A DNA stretch of 64,000 nucleotides from assembly GCF_004137255.1 (NCBI RefSeq), contig NZ_SDWT01000001.1:1364001-1428000 (forward strand). The letters run 5' to 3'. Positions 1-9,087 of the stretch are shown in pieces. The position numbers were made by a program, and so were the translations under genes. The notes beneath the pieces were generated by a model that did not search any database, was not told the origin of the DNA, and saw only the letters and a list, made by a program, of their open reading frames with translations. How positions within the stretch are numbered: the first letter of the stretch is position 1; every line of letters begins with the position of its first letter. This stretch comes from Nocardioides oleivorans (lineage in GTDB: Bacteria > Actinomycetota > Actinomycetes > Propionibacteriales > Nocardioidaceae).

Positions 1-1655
1 GGGTCGACGGTCTCCTTGCTGCGGTCCTTCGCCTCGTAGAGGACCTCGCCGTTCTTGTCGACGACCTTCTGCACCACGTGGACGTCGTTGCGGACCCCGC
101 CGTTGGCGATGGTGGCGTAGGCGTTGGCCATGTTGATCGGGCTGACCTGCGCGGTGCCGAGGGTGACGCCGACGTTCTCCTGGAAGTCGATCGACTGGCG
201 CGGGATGCCGAACTTCGCACCCTCGTTGCCGGGGACGCCCAGGTCCTCGGCGGCCTGGATGACCTTCTGCGGTCCGTCGTCCATCGCGTCGACCATGTCG
301 ACGAAGGCGGTGTTGATCGAGTTCTCGGTGGCGGTGAGCATGGAGACGGCCGAGCCGTAGCTCTCGTTGCCCTGGTTCTCGAACTCGGTGCCGGCGATGT
401 CGATCGGGCTGTTGCCGTCGAAGGTGTCGGTGAGGGAGAAGCCGTCGCGGATGGCGGCCACGTCGGTGGCGGCCTTCATCGTCGAGCCGGCCATGCCGCC
501 GGCCACGGCCCAGTTGATCTGGGAGTCGAGGTAGTCCTGGCCCCCGTAGAACCCGAGGAGCTCACCGGTCTGGGTGTCGACGGTCGCAGCGCCGATGTGG
601 AGGTCGGCGTTGCCGGCCGGTCCGGGCATGCCGGCGTCGGGGCGGTTGGCGTTGACCGCCTCCTCGACGTCGGACATGACCTGCGGGTCGAAGGTCGTGG
701 TGATCCTCAGGCCGCCGCCGTCGATCTGGTCCTCGGTCGCGATCCCGCGGGACAGGATCTCCTTCTTCACCAGTGCGAGCATGTGGCCCTTCTGGTCGCC
801 GTACTGGCTGGAGGCGGCGATCTCGGGGAACTTAGGCAGCTTCTTCTCCGCCTTGTCGCGCTGCTCGGTCGTGATGGTGCCCATGTCGGCCATGCTGTTG
901 AGGACGTAGGCGTAGCGACCCTTGAGGTCGTCCCTGGCCTCCTTGCCGTTGGCCGGGTCGTACTTCGTCGGGTTGTTGAGCACCGTCGCCAGCACCGCCG
1001 ACTCGCGCAGGTTGAGGTCGGCGGCGTCGTGGTCGAAGTAGGCCTTCGACGCGGCCTGGATGCCGTAGGCGCCGCGGCCGAAGTAGATGGTGTTGAGGTA
1101 GCCCTCGAGGACTTCCTTCTTGTCGAGCTGCTGCTGGATCTTGAGGGAGACGATCGCCTCCTTGATCTTGCGCTTGTAGCTCTGCTCGCTCGTCAGGTAG
1201 AGGATCTTGACGTACTGCTGGGTGATCGTGGACGCACCCTGGCGGGCGTTGCCCGCGGCGTTGGAGAACAGCGCGCGCAGGATGCCCTTGGGGTCGATGC
1301 CCTTGTCGGTCCAGAACGTCTGGTTCTCCGCCGCGACCACCGCGTCCTGGATCGAGTCGGGCATGGTCGACAGCGGGATCGACTCACGGTTCTGGTCGTC
1401 GTAGTAGGTGCCGAGCTGCTGCTCGCCGTCGCGGTAGTAGACGAACGTGGTCTGCGCCTGGAAGGCGGAGTTCGGCGTCGGGATGCTGATCGCCTGGTAG
1501 AGCACGACGACGACGCCGCCCAGGAGCAGGGCACCGACGACCCCGAGGACGGCAAGGACCTTCGCGACCTTCGCCACCCGCTGGCGCGTCGTGCGCCTCG
1601 GCTTGGGTCGACGGGTCTGGGCCTTGCCGTCGGCCCTGCGCTTCTTCGCACTCAC
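1..1655 (-). CDS. ponA: Class A penicillin-binding protein (glycosyltransferase/transpeptidase), C-terminus outside window
   Basis: Bifunctional peptidoglycan synthase that polymerises glycan strands and cross-links them outside the membrane. From the GTG at 1655 there is a basic cytoplasmic tail, one membrane segment (about residues 33-54), then a GT51 domain with catalytic Glu110 in AENQTFW and the GASTITQQ motif. The transpeptidase serine lies in STMK (Ser391) and the second motif reads SIN. The KTG box and the end fall beyond base 1, so this is a window-edge truncation, not a broken gene. It is divergent from padR and ino1; the order ino1-padR-ponA is also known from Mycobacterium (Rv0046c-Rv0050). 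No strong Shine-Dalgarno is visible, so the start is the least certain part. Confidence 0.93.
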   Translation of the reverse strand, partial: MSAKKRRADGKAQTRRPKPRRTTRQRVAKVAKVLAVLGVVGALLLGGVVVVLYQAISIPTPNSAFQAQTTFVYYRDGEQQLGTYYDDQNRESIPLSTMPDSIQDAVVAAENQTFWTDKGIDPKGILRALFSNAAGNARQGASTITQQYVKILYLTSEQSYKRKIKEAIVSLKIQQQLDKKEVLEGYLNTIYFGRGAYGIQAASKAYFDHDAADLNLRESAVLATVLNNPTKYDPANGKEARDDLKGRYAYVLNSMADMGTITTEQRDKAEKKLPKFPEIAASSQYGDQKGHMLALVKKEILSRGIATEDQIDGGGLRITTTFDPQVMSDVEEAVNANRPDAGMPGPAGNADLHIGAATVDTQTGELLGFYGGQDYLDSQINWAVAGGMAGSTMKAATDVAAIRDGFSLTDTFDGNSPIDIAGTEFENQGNESYGSAVSMLTATENSINTAFVDMVDAMDDGPQKVIQAAEDLGVPGNEGAKFGIPRQSIDFQENVGVTLGTAQVSPINMANAYATIANGGVRNDVHVVQKVVDKNGEVLYEAKDRSKETVD

Positions 1656-1703
1656 CGGAAAAGGGTAAGGGGGCCGGCCCAGCATCCCGATTCGTCACCA
1701 GCG

Positions 1704-1724
1704 GATATATCGGTACGATAGATC
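1704..1724. promoter_or_regulatory. Candidate PadR operator overlapping the padR -10 box
   Basis: GATATATCG and CGATAGATC form an imperfect inverted repeat (8 of 9 positions pair) around a 3-base spacer. TACGAT inside it would serve as a -10 box for a transcript starting at or just before the padR ATG at 1727. Autorepression by PadR is the inferred use; it may also affect the divergent ponA. Confidence 0.5.
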
Positions 1725-1726
1725 GC

Positions 1727-2344
1727 ATGGCACGCCGTGGAGACACCATCGAGCTCGCAGTCCTCGGACTGCTGCACGAGGGACCCATGCACGGCTACGA
1801 GCTGCGCAAGCGGCTCAACCTGATGCTCGGCTGGGGGCGCGTGCTGTCGTACGGCTCCCTCTACCCCGCGCTCAAGAAGATGCTGCGCGCCACCTTGATC
1901 ACGGAGGTGGCCGACACCTCGACGCCGGTCAACCGCCGTCCGCGCATCACCTACGAGGTCACCGCCGCCGGCAACGAGCACTTCCAGCGGCTCATGTCGG
2001 AGGTCGGCCCCACCGCGTGGGAGGACGACAACTTCGACATCCGCTTCGCGTTCTTCTCCTCGACCGACATGGAGATCCGCCTCCGGGTCCTCGAGGGTCG
2101 CCGCTCGCGGCTGCAGGAGCGGCTCGCCCGCGTCCAGGGTGAGCTCGAGCGGACCCAGGCCGAGGTCAACCGCTACGCGGCCGAGCTCAACCGCCACGGC
2201 GTGGAGTCGGTCGAGCGCGAGGTCCGCTGGCTCTCCGACCTCATCCGCGCCGAGCGCGGCGACGAGTCATCACCCACCAGCACCACCCCAGCCACATCCC
2301 CCGCCACACCGCACGGCAGCACACCCCGAGCAAGCAACGACTGA
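1727..2344 (+). CDS. PadR family transcriptional regulator
   Basis: A 205-residue DNA-binding regulator. The N-terminal winged helix (about residues 8-80) carries the typical PadR stretch HGYELRKRL and SYGSLYPALKKM. A charged helical C-terminal part (about 110-180) fits the PadR dimerisation coiled coil, and the last 25 residues are Ser/Thr/Pro-rich and probably disordered. The ATG follows a TACGAT box by 7 bases, which suggests a leaderless mRNA. It sits 45 bases upstream of ino1 in the same direction, an arrangement shared with mycobacteria, so control of inositol synthesis, of the neighbouring ponA, or of itself is plausible. The ligand is unknown. Confidence 0.9.
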   Translation: MARRGDTIELAVLGLLHEGPMHGYELRKRLNLMLGWGRVLSYGSLYPALKKMLRATLITEVADTSTPVNRRPRITYEVTAAGNEHFQRLMSEVGPTAWEDDNFDIRFAFFSSTDMEIRLRVLEGRRSRLQERLARVQGELERTQAEVNRYAAELNRHGVESVEREVRWLSDLIRAERGDESSPTSTTPATSPATPHGSTPRASND

Positions 2345-2389
2345 CCATCCGCCAGCACGGCACACCAAGTAACGGAGAAGGAGAGCCCC

Positions 2390-3472
2390 ATGGGTTCGGT
2401 ACGAGTAGGGATCGTCGGAGTCGGCAACTGCGCCACCTCCCTCGTCCAGGGCGTTGAGTACTACAAGGACGCAGACCCGGCCGGGACCGTCCCCGGGCTC
2501 ATGCACGTCAAGTTCGGCGACTACCACGTCGGTGACGTCGAGTTCGTCGTGGCGTTCGACGTCGACGACAAGAAGGTCGGCAAGGACCTCTCGGAGGCCA
2601 TCAACGCCTCGGAGAACAACACCATCAAGATCGCCGACGTCCCGACCCTCGGCGTCGAGGTGCAGCGCGGCCCGACGATGGACGGCCTCGGCAAGTACTA
2701 CCGCCAGACCATCGAGGAGTCGGCCGCCGAGCCCGTCGACGTGGTCCAGGCGCTCAAGGACGCCGAGGTCGACGTCCTCGTGTGCTACCTCCCCGTGGGC
2801 TCCGAGCAGGCCGCCAAGTTCTACGCCCAGTGCGCGATCGACGCCGGTGTCGGCTTCGTCAACGCCCTCCCGGTCTTCATCGCCTCCGACCCCGAGTGGG
2901 CCAAGAAGTTCGAGGACGCCGGCGTCCCGATCGTCGGCGACGACATCAAGTCGCAGGTCGGCGCCACCATCACGCACCGCGTGATGGCCAAGCTCTTCGA
3001 GGACCGCGGCGTGGCGCTGGACCGCACCTACCAGCTCAACGTCGGCGGCAACATGGACTTCAAGAACATGCTCGAGCGTGAGCGCCTGGAGTCGAAGAAG
3101 GTCTCCAAGACCCAGGCCGTGACGTCCAACCTGACCGGCGAGCTCGCCGACAAGATCGACAGCCGCAACGTCCACATCGGCCCGTCCGACTACGTCGCGT
3201 GGCTCGACGACCGCAAGTGGGCCTACGTCCGCCTCGAGGGTCGCGCCTTCGGCGACGTCCCGCTCAACCTCGAGTACAAGCTCGAGGTCTGGGACTCCCC
3301 GAACTCCGCCGGCATCATCATCGACGCCGTCCGCGCCGCGAAGATCGCCATGGACCGCAGCGTCGGTGGCCCGATCATCCCGGCCTCGACCTACCTGATG
3401 AAGTCCCCGCCGGTGCAGATGCCGGACGACCTCGGCCGCGCCGAGCTCGAGAAGTTCATCGCCGGCGAGTGA
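2390..3472 (+). CDS. ino1: Inositol-3-phosphate synthase
   Basis: Converts glucose 6-phosphate to 1L-myo-inositol 1-phosphate with bound NAD, the first step to phosphatidylinositol and mycothiol in actinobacteria. The protein has 360 residues, the usual length of the short actinobacterial form. It opens with the dinucleotide-binding loop [11 protein letters not shown] and contains the conserved [18 protein letters not shown] and [11 protein letters not shown] blocks. A good ribosome site (GGAGAAGGAGAG) precedes the ATG. The gene follows padR and ends at a strong two-way hairpin terminator shared with cca. Confidence 0.96.
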   Translation: MGSVRVGIVGVGNCATSLVQGVEYYKDADPAGTVPGLMHVKFGDYHVGDVEFVVAFDVDDKKVGKDLSEAINASENNTIKIADVPTLGVEVQRGPTMDGLGKYYRQTIEESAAEPVDVVQALKDAEVDVLVCYLPVGSEQAAKFYAQCAIDAGVGFVNALPVFIASDPEWAKKFEDAGVPIVGDDIKSQVGATITHRVMAKLFEDRGVALDRTYQLNVGGNMDFKNMLERERLESKKVSKTQAVTSNLTGELADKIDSRNVHIGPSDYVAWLDDRKWAYVRLEGRAFGDVPLNLEYKLEVWDSPNSAGIIIDAVRAAKIAMDRSVGGPIIPASTYLMKSPPVQMPDDLGRAELEKFIAGE

Positions 3473-3501
3473 CCTGATCGCTCGCCCGCACGGGCACCAG
3501 C

Positions 3502-3564
3502 ACAGCACTGCGGCCGTACGCCGCCCCGGATCCGTCCGGGGTCGTCGTACGGCCGCAGTGCTGT
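3502..3564. terminator. Bidirectional hairpin terminator between ino1 and cca
   Basis: A perfect 19-bp stem (3502-3520 with 3546-3564) encloses a second perfect 7-bp stem (3524-3530 with 3535-3541) and a four-base loop. It lies exactly between two converging genes. It lacks a long T run, as is usual for actinobacterial terminators. Confidence 0.85.
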
Positions 3565-3578
3565 TGTCCGTCAGACGG

Positions 3579-5030
3579 TCAGGACGGGCGCGCGTCCCAC
3601 CAGGCGCGGAGGGCGGCCTCGGCGGCCTCGGGCGTCTGCGGGCCCTCGTCCATCCGGAGCTCCAGCAGGAAGGCGTACGCCTCACCGACCTCGCGGCCCG
3701 GGCCGATGCCGAGGATGCCCATGATCTGGTTGCCGTCGAGGTCGGGCCGGATCGAGGCGAGCTCCTCCTCCTCACCGAGGCGCGCGATGCGCTCCTCGAG
3801 GGAGTCGTAGGTCCGGCGCAGCCGGTCGGCCTTGCGCTGGTTGCGCGTCGTGCAGTCGGCGCGGGTGAGGATGTGCAGCCGCTCGAGCTGGTCGCCGGCG
3901 TCGCGCACGTAGCGGCGCACGGCACTGTCGGTCCACTCCCCCGAGCCGTAGCCGTGGAAGCGCAGGTGCAGCTCGACCAGCGTGGACACCGCCTCGATGT
4001 CGGCGTTGGAGAAGCGCAGCGCCTTCATCCGCCTGCGGGTGAGCTTGGCGCCGACGACGTCGTGGTGGTGGAAGGTCACGATCCCGCCGGACTCGAACTT
4101 CCGGGTCCGGGGCTTGCCGACGTCGTGCATGAGCGCGGCGAAGCGCGAGACGAAGTCGGGGCCGTTGCCGAGGCGGTGCTCGAGGTCGATCGACTGCTCG
4201 AGGACGGTCAGGGTGTGCTCGTAGACGTCCTTGTGGCGGTGGTGCTCGTCGCGCTCGAGCGCGAGGGCCGGCAGCTCCGGGAGGACGTACGACGCCAGGC
4301 CGGTGTCGACCAGCAGCGTCAGCCCGAGCCGGGGGTGGGGCGCGCAGACGAGCTTCACCAGCTCGTCGCGCACGCGCTCGGCCGAGATGATCTCGATCCG
4401 GCCGGCCATCTCGGTCATCGCCTCGACGACCTCGGGCGCCACGGAGAAGCCGAGCTGAGCGGCGAACCGGGCGGCCCGCATCATCCGCAGGGGGTCGTCG
4501 GAGAAGGAGTCCTCGGGGGCGCCGGGCGTGCGGAGCACCCGCTCGGCGAGGTCGACGATGCCGCCGAAGGGATCGACGAACTCGCGGCCCGGCACCCGCA
4601 CGGCCATCGAGTTCACGCTGAAGTCGCGTCGGCCCAGGTCGCCCTCGAGGCTGTCGCCGAAGTCGACGTCGGGCTTGCGCGAGGACGGGTCGTAGGTCTC
4701 CGAGCGGTAGGTCGTGATCTCGACCTGCCACTCGCCCTTGCGGCAGCCGATCGTGCCGAAGTCGCGGCCCATGTCCCACACGGCGTCGGCCCAGCCGGAG
4801 ACCAGGCGCTCGGTGGTGTCGGGCCGGGCCGAGGTGGTGAAGTCGAGGTCGTTCTGGAGCCGGCCGATCATCGCGTCGCGGACCGGACCCCCGACCAGCG
4901 CCAGCTCCTCGCCGGCCGCGGCGAACAGGGCACCGAGCTCGTCGATCACCGATCCGATGCGTGCGAGCTCGGAGGCGACGCGACGCTGGATCTCGACGAT
5001 CGTCAGGGGCTGCAGGGCGACGTCGGACAC
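3579..5030 (-). CDS. cca: CCA tRNA nucleotidyltransferase
   Basis: Adds or repairs the 3' CCA end of tRNAs. The 483-residue protein has a class II poly(A)-polymerase head: ALVGGPVRDAMIG, then the metal-binding pair in NDLDFTT, then RRDFSVNSMA. A central RNA-binding region (DDPLRMMRAARFAAQLGF) and a C-terminal HD domain (LMHDVGKPRTRK) follow. The gene is homologous to the mycobacterial pcnA, which also lies next to the murJ operon. It matters here because the tRNA-Ile gene at 38.5 kb does not encode CCA. Divergent from the DUF6049 gene with 53 bases between the starts. Confidence 0.95.
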   Translation of the reverse strand: MSDVALQPLTIVEIQRRVASELARIGSVIDELGALFAAAGEELALVGGPVRDAMIGRLQNDLDFTTSARPDTTERLVSGWADAVWDMGRDFGTIGCRKGEWQVEITTYRSETYDPSSRKPDVDFGDSLEGDLGRRDFSVNSMAVRVPGREFVDPFGGIVDLAERVLRTPGAPEDSFSDDPLRMMRAARFAAQLGFSVAPEVVEAMTEMAGRIEIISAERVRDELVKLVCAPHPRLGLTLLVDTGLASYVLPELPALALERDEHHRHKDVYEHTLTVLEQSIDLEHRLGNGPDFVSRFAALMHDVGKPRTRKFESGGIVTFHHHDVVGAKLTRRRMKALRFSNADIEAVSTLVELHLRFHGYGSGEWTDSAVRRYVRDAGDQLERLHILTRADCTTRNQRKADRLRRTYDSLEERIARLGEEEELASIRPDLDGNQIMGILGIGPGREVGEAYAFLLELRMDEGPQTPEAAEAALRAWWDARPS

Positions 5031-5083
5031 GACAGGCCACTCTACGTGGCGGTGGGCGACCCGCTAACAACTACAGTCTGTGC

Positions 5084-7378
5084 GTGCCCCGCCCCTCGTC
5101 GCTCCGTGCTGCGCTGGCGGGGCTCCTGGCGATCGGCTTCGCGGTCCCACCGGCCCTCCTGCCCCCAGCGTCAGCCTCAATGACGGCCTCGACGTCGGCC
5201 CCCACGTCGGTGAGACAGGCAGCCGCGCGGGCCGTGACCGCGGACCCGCTCCTGGTGCACCTCGACGAGATCACCTCGGTCCTGCCCACCAGGGGCCGGG
5301 TCGAGATCTCCGGGACGGTAACCAACGTCAGCGACGAGACCTTCACCCGGATCAACCTGCACGCGTTCTCGTCCTCGACCCCGATCCCCACCTCGCAGGC
5401 GCTGGCGCAGTCGGCCCTGACCGACTCCGCCGCCGCGGTGGGTGAGCGGGTCACCGTGCCCGGCACGTTCGCCACGATCGACCAGCTCGACCCGGGCGAG
5501 ACCGCGTCCTTCACCGACTCCGTCCCCGTCGGCCTGCTCGAGGCCTCCGGCGATCCCGGCGTCTACTGGATCGGCGTGCACGCGCTCGGTGACAGCACCT
5601 CGACCCCGCGCGACAGCGTGGCCGACGGTCGGGCGCGGACGTTCATCCCGGCCCGCCCCACCGGCGACCGGACCCAGGAGGCGTCGGTGATGCTCTCCAT
5701 CCGCAACCGGGTCTGGTTCGCCGAGGACGGATCCATCGCCGGCGCCGACCGGTGGGCACGCCGGCTCGCCACGGGCGGCAGCCTCGCCGGGGTGCTCGAC
5801 ATGGCCGAGTCGGCCGGCTCGACGCCGTACAGCTTCCTGGTCGACCCCGCGGTGCTGGTCGCGCTGGTCCGGCTCAGCGAGGGGAACCAGCCGCGCAACC
5901 TGCTCCCGGACCCGACCGTCCCCGGCCAGGCTCCCTCGCCGACGGACACGCCCACCGACGAGGAGAGCGAGACCCCGGAGACGCTCACCCCCGGCCAGTC
6001 CGAGGCGACGGACGACCCCAGCGCGGACGAGCTCGCGCTGGCCGCGGCGGCCCAGACCTGGCTCGACCGCTTCCGGGCGCTCGCCGCCGACAACCAGGTG
6101 CTGGCCCTGCCGTTCGGTGACCTCGACGTGTCGGCGGTGATGCGCAACGACCCGGCGCGCTACAACCAGGCGGCGGCGCGGTCCGCGGAGGTGCTGACCA
6201 CCCTCCAGGTCCCGTTCGTCGCGACCGTGGCCCCCCGTGACGACGTGCTGAGCCCCGAGGCGATCAGGGCGGTCCCGGCCGACACGGTGATCCTGCTGGG
6301 CGACACCGCTTTCTCGGTCCCCCCGACCGGTGACAGCTCGGTCGTGCGCCTGCTCGGGCACAAGGTGGTGGTGACGAGCACCGGTGCGGAGTCCGGTGGC
6401 CCCGGTCCGACGGCGGCCACCGACCCGCTCGCCCTGCGCCAGCGGCTGATCAGCGAGGCGGCCCTGCGGGCGATCGGCGACGAGCCGGCGCCGCTGGTCG
6501 TGACGCTGCCGACCGTGTGGCGCGGCGAGGACGCGTCGTCGTTCTTCGAGGACCTCGAGCAGCCGTGGCTCGACCTGGTCCCCGTGGGCGAGGTCGCCGC
6601 ACAGTCGACGACCTTCGTCCCGGCGACGAGCCTGGTCTACACCGAGGAGGACCTCGAGGCCGAGCTGGACTCCACGAGCTTCACCGCGGCGACCCGGACC
6701 ACCGACGCCTCCGCCCTCCTCGAGAGCGTGCTCAGCCTGCAGACCCGGATCGAGCAGCAGGTGCTCGACGAGGTGCTCACGACGCTGTCCGAGCAGCACC
6801 GGGCCCGGCCGAACCTCGCCCGCGCGGCGGCCGAGCGGGTGCTCGACGCCCTGCGCGCGGACCTCGACAAGATCGAGATCGAGGCACCGACGGCCGTCAC
6901 CCTGTCCAGCGACTCCGGCCCGCTGGGCGCGACCCTGGTCAACGGCCTCGACGAGCCGGTCGACGTCCGGGTCGCGGTGAGCACCGACGGCCAGCTCACC
7001 CTCACCGGCGCCTCCGGCACCCGCACCCTGCGCCCCGGCGCGCGCAGCGTGCTGCGCTACGAGGCCTCGACCACCCAGCCCGGCGTGCACAACGTCCGGC
7101 TCGCCGTGACCAACGTCGACGGCGTCCCCCTCGGGTCGTCCGACCAGCTGCCGATCCGCGCCGCGCGGGTGAGCGCGATCATCTGGATCGTGATGGCGGC
7201 CGGCGCGCTCGTGCTGTTCGGGATGATCGGCTACCGGCTGCCGGGCCAGATCCGGGCCCGCCGGGCGGAGCTCGCCGAGGCGGCCGAGTCAGCCGAGGCA
7301 GCCGAGTCAGAGGACGGCGGCGAGGACGGGGAGCACGCCGACGAGGACGGGCACGCGCCCGCCCCGGAGCACACGTGA
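5084..7378 (+). CDS. DUF6049 family secreted, membrane-anchored protein
   Basis: Counterpart of mycobacterial Rv3909, always found upstream of murJ; function not established. The 764-residue product starts with a signal peptide (GLLAIGFAVPPALLPPASA, about residues 10-30), has a large extracytoplasmic part with a Thr/Glu/Pro-rich insertion near residues 285-320, and ends with one membrane helix (IIWIVMAAGALVLFGMIGY) and an acidic cytoplasmic tail. I chose the GTG at 5084 because a TACAGT box ends 7 bases before it and the signal peptide begins there; the longer open frame upstream overlaps cca. It overlaps murJ by four bases, so the two are translationally coupled and a role in envelope growth is likely. 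Confidence 0.85.
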   Translation: MPRPSSLRAALAGLLAIGFAVPPALLPPASASMTASTSAPTSVRQAAARAVTADPLLVHLDEITSVLPTRGRVEISGTVTNVSDETFTRINLHAFSSSTPIPTSQALAQSALTDSAAAVGERVTVPGTFATIDQLDPGETASFTDSVPVGLLEASGDPGVYWIGVHALGDSTSTPRDSVADGRARTFIPARPTGDRTQEASVMLSIRNRVWFAEDGSIAGADRWARRLATGGSLAGVLDMAESAGSTPYSFLVDPAVLVALVRLSEGNQPRNLLPDPTVPGQAPSPTDTPTDEESETPETLTPGQSEATDDPSADELALAAAAQTWLDRFRALAADNQVLALPFGDLDVSAVMRNDPARYNQAAARSAEVLTTLQVPFVATVAPRDDVLSPEAIRAVPADTVILLGDTAFSVPPTGDSSVVRLLGHKVVVTSTGAESGGPGPTAATDPLALRQRLISEAALRAIGDEPAPLVVTLPTVWRGEDASSFFEDLEQPWLDLVPVGEVAAQSTTFVPATSLVYTEEDLEAELDSTSFTAATRTTDASALLESVLSLQTRIEQQVLDEVLTTLSEQHRARPNLARAAAERVLDALRADLDKIEIEAPTAVTLSSDSGPLGATLVNGLDEPVDVRVAVSTDGQLTLTGASGTRTLRPGARSVLRYEASTTQPGVHNVRLAVTNVDGVPLGSSDQLPIRAARVSAIIWIVMAAGALVLFGMIGYRLPGQIRARRAELAEAAESAEAAESEDGGEDGEHADEDGHAPAPEHT

Positions 7379-9006
7379 GCGACCAGCGGATCCTGGCCTC
7401 CTCGGCGGTGATGGCCGCCGGCACCGTCGTGTCGCGGGCGTCGGGCTACGTCCGCGCGGGCCTGCTGGTGGTGGCGCTCGGCTCCGGCATCCGCGGCGAC
7501 CTCTTCGCCATCGCCAACACGCTGCCCAACATGGTCTACATCCTCCTGGCCGGAGGCATCTTCAACGCCGTCCTGGTGCCGCAGCTGGTGCGCCGGATCA
7601 AGGACGACGCCGACGGTGGAGACGCCTACGCCAGTCGGGTGATCACCCTGTCGGCGCTGTTCCTCGGCGCGGTCACGCTGCTCCTGGTGGTGCTCGCGCC
7701 GCTGCTGCTGCGCGTCTACCTCGACCAGCGGTTCCTCGATCCCGGGCTGTCCGCGCAGCTGGCCTCGATCGTCGACCTCACCCGGTGGTGCCTGCCGCAG
7801 GTCTTCTTCTACGGGATGTACGTCCTGGTCGGCCAGGTGCTCAACGCGCGCGGCCGGTTCGGCCCGATGATGTGGGCGCCGATCGCGAACAACCTGCTCT
7901 CGGTCGCGATCCTCGCCGCCTACCTGGTGTTCTACGGCGCCACCGGCCAGGGACCGGAGCGCGACCTGGCGCTCGGCACGAGCGCGGAGGTGCTGCTCGG
8001 CCTCGGCTCCACGCTCGGGATCGTCCTGCAGTTCCTGGTCCTGGTGCCCTACCTCCGGGCCTCCGGCTTCACCTACCGGCCGCGCTTCGACTTCCGTGAC
8101 CCCGAGCTCGCGAAGACGCTGTCGCTGGGCATCTGGACCGTGCTGTTCGTCGTCGTCACCCAGGCGGCGTACCTCGTCGTGGTCCGCCTGGCCTCCGGCG
8201 GCGCGGTCGGCGGCGGCACCGGCTACCTCGTCTACTCCAACAGCCTGCTGATCATGATGGTGCCGCACGCGATCGTGACGGTGTCGCTGGCGACAGCGAT
8301 CCTGCCGCGCCTGTCGTCGTACGCCCACGAGGACCGGCTCGCCGAGCTCGGCAGCACCGTGGGCTCCACGCTGCGCACGGCGCTCGCGCTCGTGCTGCCG
8401 TTCGCCGTCCTCCTGCCGATCACCGCGGTCGACGTCGCCGGCGTCGCCTTCAGCTGGGCCGACGCCGAGGAGGCCGCGAGGTTCGCCCCGACCCTCGCCG
8501 TCTTCGGCCCGGCGCTGGTCTTCTTCACCGTCCACTACTTCATGCTCCGCGGCTTCTACGCGATGGAGATGACCCGGCTGGTCTTCTTCATCCAGGTGGC
8601 GGTCTCGCTCACCAACGTCGTCGTCGCGAGCGTGCTCGTCCCGCGGGGCAGCGCCGAGGACACCGCGCCCCTGCTCGTGGTGGCCTACCTGACGTCGTAC
8701 GCCGTCGGGGCGGTCGTCGCCTTCGCCCTCCTGCGGCGCACCGTCGGCGGCCTCGAGACGCCCCAGCTCGTCCGGTTCCTCGTCCGGATGGCGATCGTGC
8801 TGGTCGCCGGGGGTGGTGCCGCGTGGCTGGTCGAGTGGAGCCTGTCCGGGCTCGGCGAGTACCCCGGCACCCTACTGTCCCTCGTCCGCGGCGGGGCGAG
8901 CGCCGGCGTCGGCCTGGTCGTGGTGCTGGTCGGCGCCCGCCTGCTCCACGTCCGCGAGGTGACCAGCCTGGTCGCCACCGTCTCGGGGCGGCTCCGGCGC
9001 GGATGA
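7375..9006 (+). CDS. murJ: Lipid II flippase MurJ
   Basis: Moves lipid-linked peptidoglycan precursor to the outer face of the membrane. The 543-residue protein is built of about 14 hydrophobic segments and begins with the family's SRASGYVRAGLL block, followed by FAIANTLPNMVYILLAGGIFNAVLVPQ-type MOP-flippase sequence. The GTG overlaps the upstream stop (GTGA). Unlike mycobacterial MviN (Rv3910), it ends right after the last membrane helix (RLLHVREVTSLV...). The cytoplasmic pseudokinase and the extracellular domain that are fused there are encoded by the next gene. Confidence 0.94.
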   Translation: MSDQRILASSAVMAAGTVVSRASGYVRAGLLVVALGSGIRGDLFAIANTLPNMVYILLAGGIFNAVLVPQLVRRIKDDADGGDAYASRVITLSALFLGAVTLLLVVLAPLLLRVYLDQRFLDPGLSAQLASIVDLTRWCLPQVFFYGMYVLVGQVLNARGRFGPMMWAPIANNLLSVAILAAYLVFYGATGQGPERDLALGTSAEVLLGLGSTLGIVLQFLVLVPYLRASGFTYRPRFDFRDPELAKTLSLGIWTVLFVVVTQAAYLVVVRLASGGAVGGGTGYLVYSNSLLIMMVPHAIVTVSLATAILPRLSSYAHEDRLAELGSTVGSTLRTALALVLPFAVLLPITAVDVAGVAFSWADAEEAARFAPTLAVFGPALVFFTVHYFMLRGFYAMEMTRLVFFIQVAVSLTNVVVASVLVPRGSAEDTAPLLVVAYLTSYAVGAVVAFALLRRTVGGLETPQLVRFLVRMAIVLVAGGGAAWLVEWSLSGLGEYPGTLLSLVRGGASAGVGLVVVLVGARLLHVREVTSLVATVSGRLRRG

Positions 9007-9087
9007 GCCTCGCGGGGGCCCACGGGCTCCTAGAGTGGCGCAAGGCAAAGGAACCGCACAGGTGGGGTCCGTGGGAAGGGGGAGCAG

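Noticed and set aside
1100..1400. Unusual ENQTFW in place of EDxxF in the glycosyltransferase
   Set aside because: The catalytic Glu is kept and this variant is, as far as I recall, ordinary among actinobacterial class A PBPs.
78..1721. 547-codon open frame opposite ponA
   Set aside because: It is antisense to a clear PBP with intact motifs, has low-complexity Val/Gly/Asp/Arg composition and no family resemblance. GC-rich DNA produces such shadows; the same holds for the long frames opposite gyrA, recF/dnaN, pknB and the 59.7-62.3 kb region.
9049..9075. GGAAC before the pseudokinase gene as an ECF promoter
   Set aside because: No GTT or CGTC box lies at 16-18 bases, so it does not match the trx promoters.
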